A stretch of 64,000 nt of DNA from Dicyema japonicum. Lineage: Eukaryota; Dicyemida; Rhombozoa; Dicyemidae. The stretch is from the NCBI GenBank assembly GCA_011109175.1, contig RDEW01000039.1:62001-126000 (forward strand), in the 5' to 3' direction. Positions 55,510-64,000 of this stretch are shown here, piece by piece. Position numbers and translations under genes: made by a program. A model generated the notes under the pieces. It ran no database searches. It saw only the letters and a program-made list of their open reading frames with translations, and was not told the origin of the DNA. The number at the start of each line of letters is the position of its first letter. Position 1 is the stretch's first letter.

Positions 55510-56510
55510 CTAAAGATGTCGTTTTGCTAAAATCTCCTAATGTTTATTGATGAACTTGTCTAAAACTTGAAAATATTAAAGCCATTTTGAATGGACACGC
55601 CTTTAACTAGTTTTTTGTCCACAAAAATTCATCAGAAAGTCGAAATCATCGAGTTCTTTTATTGCATCTTCAGACCGTGGTCAATATTAGATTGATTAAG
55701 GTTGCAGTAACAGGATTGCAATAACACCTTGTCCATCTTAACGTTTGGATAGAGGACAACGGCCTATCGATAAGCCCTGAGAAATCAGTCAGATAGGAAA
55801 CTAAGCAGACGAATGGTAGAGATAAATGTGGATAATGCACGATATCCCTTATAACTAACACCTGAAAATAATGGGAATCACATTCCACACCCATGTGTGT
55901 TTTTCTCAGCATGTCGAAAACGTGATTATCAAATTTGAAAAAAATATAACCTTCTGAAAAGCCTTTCATGACTAGAGGGCTGGAAACCACCCAGTCATGA
56001 AATCTACTATGTGTGTGCTTTCAGGACCCGTTTAGCTTTTAGAAAAATTTCATGAAGATCGAAGCCCTCCCAAAATGGACTTTTAAAGTAACGATGGACT
56101 TCTAGAAAGGTCTTCACCCCAATTCCTCTGGATTTCCTAATGAAGGATTATTTATTACCTCCAGGCTTAAAATTTTTTTAAACCCAGCAAAAACAGTCAC
56201 AACTAATTCAAGGAAGGAACATCTGTATGTCTATCCTTCAATAGTCCATTACAGGATTCCGCTTCTGAAGAGAGGTGCAGAAGTAAGTTCTCCCTCTTCC
56301 ATTTTCATCGCACGTCCTATCGTCGTGGGCATCACTTCATTCATAGGCGGAAGGGTTTTCATAAAGGCAATCTTCACCAGTGAATTGTCATGGAGAATGA
56401 AGGATTATACCGTACAAATGACATTTGATTCAATAGACTCAAAATTATCTTTCAATTATTAGTTCTTAGCTGTCGCCCTATCAATGATAAATTGGATTGA
56501 TTAAATGCAG
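55510..56510. other. no recognisable feature
   Basis: Mixed sequence with one 106-residue minus ORF (55670-55990) without motifs. Nothing is supported. Confidence 0.4.
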
Positions 56511-56512
56511 AA

Positions 56513-57684
56513 ATGATAAACCAAGAGAATACTGAAAATATTCTTAAAAAGTTCAGAAATGAACAAGATCGGGAATTCTCTAAACTAACTGCTCAGCAGT
56601 TCATGGAAACGTGGAACCATTACGATAAGGATGGTTTCCTTATGCTTAATTCAAGGAAACTGTTATATTGATGAAGCTGAGATGGACAGTTTTTTGAAAG
56701 ATTTGGTTTCCAGCGTTACCACGGGGGATAAAGGTCGTGAGGTGACCTTATGTTTGAGTCCTCCAGGCCATTTCGCTAGTAGCGTTCAAGGAACTTAAGA
56801 AGACTTTTTTGGAGGCTTATGTTTCCAGCGTAACCACGGGGGATAAAGGTCGTGAGGTGACCTTATGTTTGAGTCCTCCAGGCCATTTCGCTAGTAGCGT
56901 TCAAGGAACTTAAGAAGACTTTTTTGGAGGCTTATGATGACAACAAGGACGGGAGAATAGAACTGATGGAAGTAAGTGTAGTTTGAATCAGTTTGAGATG
57001 ACAAACATTCTCCCAGTGGATGAAAACTTTTTACTATTTTTCAGGAAGGAATTCCAGCTCAATTCAAGCATGGAGTTTATGAAGATTTGGCTGAAATGCG
57101 ACGAGGACTTTAACGGATTAATCGAGAAAGCAGAATTAAATGTACCACAATTGGCGGTTATTAGAACTTCCTGCGATACTTGCTAGAGAAGCAAGGGTAC
57201 CATGATGTCCCTGATTCTAAGATAAAATATTAATGCGAAATTATGGTAAAGACAGACTGATTTTAGATGGTTATTTTCGACTCTAATAAATACGGCAAAC
57301 TTGACCTACAGGAAGTGGCACGGTACATAGTGTAGTAACCGCTTAAGTCTGCTTCCCGTAAAAGAGAACTTTGTGGCTAACAGGTGGTTCAAAAAGACAC
57401 AGTTACTTAGTAAGGAAGACGTGGAAGGAATATTCTGGAACGTGGACAAAGTTAAAAATTACTTATATTGTAGGGGAAAAGAAACATGATTGATAGAGAA
57501 GAATTGGCTGAGTTTATTCAACTATTATATGAAATATCAAATCAGGCAATAATCCTGATGAATTTAGACTCCAAATTCTGATGAAGTATACGACATCACT
57601 GATATGCTTATGAAAATATCACCAATTGAAGGACTAATCGACAAGAAAACTCTCCTATCTACCATAATGTCTTACAAAATATAA
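56513..57684 (+). CDS. calbindin/calretinin-like multi-EF-hand protein, damaged
   Basis: The exons are separated by introns of 22, 25, 20, 23, 21, 25 and 23 nt (for example 56634-56655, 56972-56991, 57142-57164, 57323-57347). The order of segments follows calretinin: [116 protein letters not shown] and [18 protein letters not shown]-hand loops with Asp/Asn at the calcium positions are visible in at least four repeats, and the ILPVDENFL spacer is diagnostic of this family. Such proteins buffer cytosolic calcium. Defects: a 115-bp tandem duplication (56706-56935), an in-frame TAA near 57232 and an unresolved last exon. Confidence 0.75.
56706..56935 (+). repeat. 115-bp tandem duplication inside the EF-hand gene
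   Basis: Copies 56706-56820 and 56821-56935 differ at one base. Each holds 36 nt of one exon, a 25-nt intron and 54 nt of the next, so the duplication adds 30 codons without shifting the frame. Confidence 0.9.
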
Positions 57685-57775
57685 ATCTGAAGAACAATCT
57701 AACAAAATATTAATTTTAAATTAAAAAATTTAAAAACTAATAATAATTATTTAATTCATTCTTTATGAGCCGTTT

Positions 57776-57945
57776 GTGACACCTCCACGAAGAAAAATTT
57801 CACTCCACTTTTTTTAATAGCTGACACTGTCACTTTGGTCGATTGGTTGGTGGCTGGGCTCCATACTATCCTTCCCACTAGCTTCTCTCATCCAACTTCC
57901 CTCCTTGTTTGTTTCCGTATTTCATCAATGACATGAATAATCGAT
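57776..57945 (-). other. coding-like segment, unrecognised
   Basis: The minus strand reads VIDEIRKQTRRE, one TGA, then KLVGRIVWSPATNQSTKVTV and SGVKFFFVEVSQTAHKE before a stop. It may be a host exon or an old LINE piece. A plus-strand frame further on (58031-58260) ends FDKLVGCHVLVRTFY and is also unrecognised. Confidence 0.25.
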
Positions 57946-58589
57946 TTTTTATTCCAATTAGATGACAAAAATGATATTTATGGTATCAGATTAAAATTAG
58001 GGACCACATGTGAGATGTATCAATGTAATGAATTACCATGACTTGGGATAGAGTTGTCTCGAAATGCTTCAAAAATTATATGGCTGAGCTTTCTATTGAA
58101 AGAGGAAAGATGACTTAAATCCAATCAGTTGTGTTGAAAAGGAATCTAGAAAGCTTAATAATCGAACACAAGCAATGGATGGAGGTCTCCGCTGAAGAGT
58201 CTACCTCTCCCTTCGACAAGCTTGTGGGCTGTCATGTTCTTGTGAGGACATTCTATTGAATACTAACAGAGACATAACAACTGGCAAGAGTGAGTTGGCG
58301 GCAAACTCTTCTTTTAACAACCACTGGTGGTTCCTTTCAGTCAAATGAATTTCAAATAAATATGATTGAAAATGCACTATATTTGAAAAATGTCAAATTT
58401 GATGTGTAAAAGTGATGGCACTATCCAAGAAATATGGATTTTTTCGACAATAAGATATGACTTTTGGTACCTTGTTTTTTCTTTAGAATGATTGATTAAC
58501 AGTTCTTTTAATATAATTATATTTTTATTTTTTGTCCGTTATTAAAATTATCATGTCGGTGAGGAGAGCGCATTCTTTGGACTTAAACA

Positions 58590-59530
58590 ACGAGTTATAA
58601 CGGCCCACCAAAAAGTACTGTTCGGAATATGGAAACAACACGGAACTGTTATTAGTCGACCAAGATCAGTTGCTCCGAAGAAAATATTTCAACGTTCATG
58701 CTCATCGACGAAAAAAATAGTTTGTACAAAACCAAAAATTACTGAAAAAGAATTGGCTGATGATTTGAATATTACAGGAACATCAGTATCCCTTCGTACA
58801 ATTACTTCTACATCACGCAGTGAAGGTATCAATAAACGAAGGCCCTGTCGTGGTCCGTTATTAAAGAAAATACACATTTCTGCACGAATTAAATATGCAA
58901 CATATCTTTTAAATAAAGAAAATGAATTCATAAACAGTTTTCATGGTCGGACGAATAAAAAATAGAACTTTTCGGACTGAACTACACGCCATCAATTTGG
59001 CGTAAATACAGTCAGGCCTATCACCAAAAATGTACCATACCTACCATAAAGCACGGGGGAGGTAGTATCATGCTGTGGGGCTGTTTTTCATCTACAGGAG
59101 TTAGTGAACTATTTGTAATTCATGGAATAATGAATTCGCTCTGCGAAATCTTGGGAAAATGTCTGTTACATTCAGTCACTTTATTAAATTTGACACAAAA
59201 CTGGACATTCCAGGATTGCAACAATCCAAAATACAAGTAAAAAATTAGTGTTAAATGGTTACTAAGAAACGAAATAAATGTTTTGAAATGACCAAGTCAA
59301 TCGCCAGGCCTCAATCCAATCGAACATTTATGGAAAATTTTAAAAGTCAAAGTTGGTTTACGGAAACCGAAAAATATTCACGAATTGAAAATAAATTGCT
59401 ATGAAGAATGGGAAAATATTACCCCATTTTAATGCCAGAACTTATTCTGTCTCACAAAAAAAGATAAGAAGCAGTGCAACTAGCAAAAAAGAATGCAATT
59501 AAATTTCGTTCCATGACTTTTTTCCTACAA
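58590..59530 (+). mobile_element. Tc1/mariner-type transposase, decayed
   Basis: On the plus strand in shifting frames: LFGLNYTPSIWRKYSQAYHQ, PTIKHGGGSIMLWGCFSSTG, WPSQSPGLNPIEHLWKILK and YEEWENI. These are the C-terminal catalytic blocks of a Tc1 transposase. NPIEHLW is the family signature after the third acidic residue. It is broken by many stops. A possible diverged inverted end near 58370 and 59560 was not convincing. Confidence 0.8.
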
Positions 59531-59586
59531 TAAATTGACTTTTAAAAATAAATCGCTAAATATTGCACTATAAATTACTGGTGTTC

Positions 59587-59685
59587 GTGCGATCCCAATC
59601 CGAATACAGTCATCGTCCAAAAGGGTCCACAGGGAGTAACACAGGAATGCATCCTGTCATGCTTTTATTCGGATTGGGATCGCAC
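59587..59685. repeat. 20-bp perfect inverted repeat around an RT-like fragment
   Basis: GTGCGATCCCAATCCGAATA at 59587-59606 is exactly reversed at 59666-59685. The 59-bp spacer reads GPQGVTQECILSC on the plus strand, close to an RT motif (GVxQGxxLSP). It could be a small foldback element or a snapback copy of LINE sequence. Confidence 0.65.
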
Positions 59686-59820
59686 AGCGCTTGGGGTTGA
59701 TGTATGCGTCGAACACTTTATTTAATATTGTTTTTCAACAATTAATCTAAAAAATCCAGGATTTCCGCACCACATATGAGTCTAAAGAATGGGGCGTCGA
59801 TTATTATGACGAGAAGCCTT

Positions 59821-59887
59821 GATAATTATAAAAAATGTTATTGATTAATTATAAAAAATGTTATGATTAATTATAAAAAAATGTTAT
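59821..59887. repeat. tandem repeat, about 22-bp unit, 3 copies
   Basis: The unit TTAATTATAAAAAATGTTAT-like (starting GATAATTATAAAAAATGTTA) is repeated three times with 1-2 nt length differences. Confidence 0.75.
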
Positions 59888-60369
59888 TGTCTCACTTAAC
59901 AAAAGCTACCATTTTAACAGAGTCATCAAAAAGAGAAGACATATCCGAAGATTCCTTTAATTTCAGATGAGATGCCCTTCAAGTGGAAAATAAACGGATA
60001 AAAATGAGACAATCTTCTTCTAGGTATCGATGTCTGCTTGGAACACCGTCCTGATGCAGTGGGTAGTTGACAGGAAAAGATTACATCGGCTGTTACCCAG
60101 ACAGAGCACTAGGAAATTCTCTCTCCACACAATGCTACAATAAAGTCTGGGTCATTAGTGGCTATCGAAGACGATAAGTTTACTTGCCTACTGAAACCCG
60201 TCGGACTTGACGGAGGTGATGGTAAGAGGTCTGATAGTGCAACGACCATGACGTAGTGGCAAGGGAGCTGTCTTGCGTGAGATTCACGTGCACGGATGCT
60301 TTCTCAAACTCCAATTTGTTCAGATCATCGATGTGCGCGGATTACACAGCGAGTACTGCTGAATTTTGA

Positions 60370-60690
60370 AAAAGAGAAAGTACGTGGCATTGAGAATCGA
60401 TTCACTTTCCAGCCGATCTCCGTTGAGACGTTTGGCGTACTTCTGCTCATGATACATATGCTATTATCTGAGACTGAACTACTCATCAGAGTTGGCTCTA
60501 AGGAGTCTAGACAGTTGGAACTCCATTTGGGGCACTCTATCACCTGTATTATTTATCATCTACTTGGAGGCAGCTTTGAGAGATCTAAGAGAAGAAATTG
60601 GATGTCTGGACAACCACTTTATGGAACTCATTTACGCGGATGATGTCGATTTTGTCGCGGAAGATCGGGAATTTATTTCCCGATGTTGAA
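60370..60690 (+). mobile_element. chimeric LINE fragment, F3 tail joined to F5 RT
   Basis: EKVRGIENRFTFQPISVETF is the F3 tail, running into LLSETELLIRVGSKESRQLE of F5. After a frame change come LSPVLFIIYLEAALRDLRE and LIYADDVDFVAEDREF, the F5 RT core. The switch near 60450 looks like a template-switch or insertion junction. Confidence 0.65.
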
Positions 60691-60699
60691 TTTGGGCCT

Positions 60700-61202
60700 G
60701 ACAAAATCTGCGCTTTCATACTATTAACGTTGTCGAACAATTACTCCAGATTTTTAAAAATTGTTTTTTTGAAGACTGTTTTTACAGTTTTAAGGGCTGA
60801 AATTTCTAAAAAGAGGGCTGAAATTTCTATTGCATAGAAAAAAAGATTTATGGAATAAAATACATCAAAAATAAGCCAACAGCTTATCCAAAAAATGAAA
60901 TTAATTTGAATATACAAAATATGATTGATAAGTTAAAAGAAGTTGGATGTGGATGTGCAACAAAAAGAACTGGAAAAACTTGCTAATGAGGAAGAAATAA
61001 CTCAAACAGAAACGCTTTAAGAAAACGAAATCGTTAACCTATTTTTTATAAGGATTATAATATCGACGAGGAAATTATTGATGCTGAAAATGAAGAAAAC
61101 GATGGGGAATTTTCACCAATAAAATTATTAAATGCAATTAAAAAAAGTACAAAATTCAGAAATAATAGAATCTGGAACATTTAAAAATTTAAATACAATA
61201 AA
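60700..61202. other. AT-rich region with coding-like scraps
   Basis: Plus-strand scraps such as IKNKPTAYPKNEINLNIQNM and LKEVGCGCATKR near 60870-60985 look protein-derived but match nothing I recognise. Possibly an old transposase. Confidence 0.3.
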
Positions 61203-62900
61203 GAAGATAGAAGTGTTAATTAGATGTCATCCTTTTCCATGCTCCCCTGTTCCTAGCCAAGGCTCTCATGTTGTCCAGGTCGTCGGCATTTATTAGATTT
61301 TTTTGATATTGACCAGGTTTTTTTGTAAGACTATTGGCAGTGTTGTTCTTGGTCTTCCACGATAGCGGCCTTCTTGGCTAACATAGTATGTTTCCATAGA
61401 TATGTTAGGTGGGGATGTTAATTCCATCCTCAGCACGTGTCCGAAGAGCTTCCATCGGGATTCCAGTACTTCTAAGCTGATAGGTCTAGTGCTGCATCTC
61501 TTATATAAAGCATTCCTCGATATTCTCGTAGGCCAAGTAGTTCCTGTTATTTTTCTTTGCTGACCTCTGTGGAACGAGTCTAGTTTTTCCATATCCGCTG
61601 ATGAGGTCGCCCAAGTTCCAGTGTTTTATAAAAGTACGGGTTTTATGAATGAGTCGTATAATAGGATTCTCATTTTCGTGTCGATGCCTTTTTGATTGAG
61701 CCATAGATTCTTCAGTTTATATAACGCAGCATTGGCTAGAGTTTTCCTACGTAAAATATCTTCGCTATCTCCCAAAAGTGAACCGAGTTTCTTTACTTGT
61801 CGCCACTTCTCTTCTAGGACGTTACTCATCCTTCTTATCTCTGTGAGTTCTGTTTTCTCTCTGTTCACAGTAAGAAACCATTTCCCTAGTACATCTGGTG
61901 CTTTTTCTAATAGGTTTTCCAGGACCTCTTTGTCTTCAGAAATTAGGTCTACATCGTCCGCGTAGATTACTTCTTCCGTCTTTCCTTGGTATAACGGTCT
62001 AAGTTCCCTCATAGCGGCTTCCAAATAAATTGTGAATAGTAGAGGAGAAAGAGAGTCTCCTTGTGGAGTGCCCGTGTTTGTTTCAAATTTTCTTGAATAG
62101 GTCTTTCCGACTCTCACAAGGAGCTCAGTGTTAGAAAGTAGAATTCGGGTCATCCTTAGACTCGACTCATCAAGAAATCCGCTCAGTACCCCCATTAATT
62201 TGTTCCTGTTAACCGTATCAAAAGCTCTTGATAGGTCAATTCCCAGAATATTTGTGGCGTTACGGTATCTTTGATATGTTGCACACTTCCATCTGTGACT
62301 CCAGACCGCATCAGCTGTAGATCTCCCTTCTCGAAAACCACTTTGACTATCTGGTAGGTATTTGTAAGCAGATCCTTTTATTCGTTCAAGCACAATGTTT
62401 GCCAAGACTGCGTAATGAATTTAGTAGTATGATGAGTCGCAAATTTTCGAGCGGTCCTCTGTTTTCGTTAGTTTTTTGTATGGGGATTAGTAGTCCCGTA
62501 CCCAGAGGTAGAGTTGAGTTAGTTGAAAACATTTCATTTAGCAGTGTAGCGATTTTTTTCAAAAAGAAGGTCAGGGCCGTATTTCAGTAATTCTGGGTTT
62601 ATCGCATCTGGTCCGGGGCTTCTGTTATTCTTGAGTTTTCGGCAGGCCGTTTTGATTTCCTCGGCCGTGATTGGTATCTCCAGGGGTCTTGGCCTTCCAT
62701 CAAATGGGTGGATTTCTATGGTTTTGATGTTGAAAAGCTTCTCAAAATGAGCCGCGATGGCTTCAGTTTGTTCTTTGGTGTTCAGTATCAGCTTACCGTT
62801 CTCGTCTTTTATGGTTCTCCTCACGAGTTCCTCGAACGGAGTTAGTTTTAATGACGACGAGGAGGATCTTTGTAGGGTTTTCGTTACTGTCTCTTGAAAG
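61203..62900 (-). mobile_element. LINE F5, best copy (RT to 3' end)
   Basis: The minus strand carries, in order: AEEIKTACRKLKNNRSPGPD and INPELLKYGP (62534-62824), SGFREGRSTADAVW, LGIDLSRAFDTVNRNKLM, GTPQGDSLSPLLFTIYLEAA, EEVIYADDVDLISEDKE and KWFLTVNREKTEL (61626-62405). After a frame change come RWKLFGHVLRMELT, GRYRGRPRTTLPIVLQKN and a stop near 61296. The catalytic YADD is intact. FGHVLRM...GRPRTTLP is a tail seen in RTE/Dong-like LINEs. Two frame breaks interrupt the coding region. The 3' end lies near 61203. Confidence 0.85.
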
Positions 62901-62934
62901 GAGTTTAATTTTTTAGGTTGGTGTGGGATATGTT

Positions 62935-64000
62935 AGTACCCCATGCCGCGAGCAGTAACTGATTGACGGAAGTATATATTGTTAGTAGAGATGATCTACT
63001 GTCGGGTGGAACCATCTCTTGTAGTATCCAAGTAGCGTTTTTACAAAGTTTAATTTTCTCTAGGAAGAGGAGATTATTTTGCTCACATTTTTGCTGAAGG
63101 TCATTAGTGGGTCATATGTGACCCCCAGTATTTTGGATGAATTTGTGGAGGTGATTATTATTCAATTTAGGGTCAATGGAGGCGCCGAGTTAGTTATTTT
63201 TCTATTGGAAGTAAAGATCATAGAGCACGACTTTTCAGGACTTGTATGTAGTTGGTTCCTCGTAAGCAAACAGTTCAGGTTATCCAGTGAATCTTGTAAG
63301 CGGGTACCCGCTGTGTGGATGCATTGGTCTCTTGTTCCCAAGATTAAGTCGTCGGTGTAAGCAAGGAATAGGATATCGTCGCAGCTGTATGAAGGCATGT
63401 CGCTCATGAATAGGTTGAATAGAATGGGAGAGAGAGGGATCCTTGCGGGACCCCGTTCGGTAGAAATTTAGTGATTGAAGATGTGGAATGGGAGATTATT
63501 TTTCGTCTTTGTATGTTGAGGAAGTTATCGAGCCAAATTTTCAGGTTGTTGGGAATGTTAAAGCCATAGATCTTCCTAGTGAACATTTTCCTCGGTATTG
63601 AGTCAAAAGCCTTCTGTATGTTAATGGAACACATAACGGTCTTTTGATGCCGAGGTTTGCGTTGAAAGATGAATTTTGTCAGGCAGGTAAGGTGGGTAGT
63701 TGTGGAACGAGCCTTCTTAAATCCATGTTGGAAAGATGCGTCTGGGAGGTAAGGTTTAATCTGAATGAGAATGAGTTTATCCAGGATTTTGGAGGTGGCC
63801 ACAGAAGGGATATTGGTCTGTACGAAGCTGGTGAGTGCTTCGATCGTCCAGGTTTTAGGTAAAATTTTGAGTTTGAAATTTTGATTTTTTAATAATGTGT
63901 GGCCAATTCTCCTAAGAAAATTGGCTTTTTCGAACAACTTTTAGCCATATGTTGGCCAATTTAAGAGTTAGCCAAAAGAGAGACTTTACTGTATATGATA
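62935..64000 (-). mobile_element. LINE F1-like RT, cut by window edge
   Basis: The minus strand reads TNIPSVATSKILDKLILIQI, ASFQHGFKKARSTTTHLTCL, MCSINIQKAFDSIPRKMFTR and FLPNGVPQGS at 63404-63937. After a frame shift come LAYTDDLILGTRD (active site TDD instead of ADD) and SPEKSCSMIFTSNRK. The C-terminal part near 62940-63150 reads KILGVTYDPLMTFSKNV. It extends beyond the window. Confidence 0.75.

Noticed and set aside
57210-57245. In-frame TAA in the EF-hand gene read as selenocysteine or alternative code
   Set aside because: TAA is not a selenocysteine codon, and other genes here use TAA as a normal stop. A substitution or sequencing error is simpler.
58370-59570. Terminal inverted repeats for the Tc1-type element
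   Set aside because: Only a weak partial match (TGCACTATATTT against the complement of the right flank) was found; not enough to call ends.
1-64000. Bacterial or viral origin with ribosome binding sites and operons
   Set aside because: Spliceosomal introns, tRNA without encoded CCA, AATAAA signals, animal transcription factors and SINE/LINE content all indicate a metazoan nuclear genome.

Overview
This window looks like nuclear DNA of a small, transposon-rich metazoan. A SoxB-type HMG-box gene and an ETS-domain gene are both animal transcription-factor classes. The other host genes are nuclear genes for mitochondrial or secretory proteins (MRPS21, NDUFB2, PDIA6), a PWWP protein and a calbindin/calretinin-like EF-hand protein. 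Almost every host intron I could place by protein conservation is only about 20-33 nt long, with GT..AG ends; one of 47 nt is the clear exception. Introns of this size are an established hallmark of dicyemid mesozoans (published average about 26 nt), so a dicyemid is my best guess. That is an inference; no diagnostic single-copy phylogeny is possible from here.

Layout. 1-3.5 kb: decayed LINEs, with a hAT transposon nested in one. 3.57-3.87 kb: MRPS21. 3.9-9 kb: LINE debris, an integrase fragment and a divergent 5' third of an 18S rRNA gene. 9.2-10.5 kb: PWWP gene. 10.5-26.5 kb: dense nesting of LINEs, hAT, a Merlin element inside a tRNA-derived SINE, and a Mutator-like element with 311/328-bp terminal inverted repeats inside a LINE. 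26.8-27.7 kb: SOX gene. 28-33.4 kb: hAT, LINEs and a SINE inserted into a LINE. 34.3-35.8 kb: PDIA6. 36.6 kb: a 115-bp hAT MITE with perfect 8-bp target duplication. 37.5-37.9 kb: NDUFB2. 38.1-42 kb: LINEs and SINEs. 42.9-44.6 kb: an unrecognised split gene. 44.9-48.4 kb: LINEs, including one with a CCHC plus PD-(D/E)XK nuclease tail. 48.5-49 kb: ETS gene. 50-54.3 kb: LINE, Tc1-type transposon and LINE. 54.4 kb: tRNA-Glu. 54.6-55.5 kb: unrecognised split gene. 56.5-57.7 kb: EF-hand gene. 58.6-64 kb: Tc1 and LINEs.

The genes do not form an operon or pathway. Compact host genes sit as islands 0.3-1.5 kb long in a sea of dead transposons. Two cautions matter for any reader. All seven single N characters lie between near-identical direct repeats, which is the signature of unmerged overlapping contigs or haplotypes. 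Several conserved host genes also carry 1-nt indels. I therefore call genes broken at the sequence level while leaving open that some lesions are assembly errors.

LINE family labels used below: F1 = APE-endonuclease LINE with YADDI reverse transcriptase and 3' (TAA)n tail; F2 = related family with a conserved RKIMRHIQSD tail; F3 = GVRQGDPLGPLLF family with an R-DGKRPDG tail; F4 = CCHC plus KPDI nuclease tail; F5 = YADDVDLI family with a FGHVLRM tail; F6 = GVLQGSVL family.
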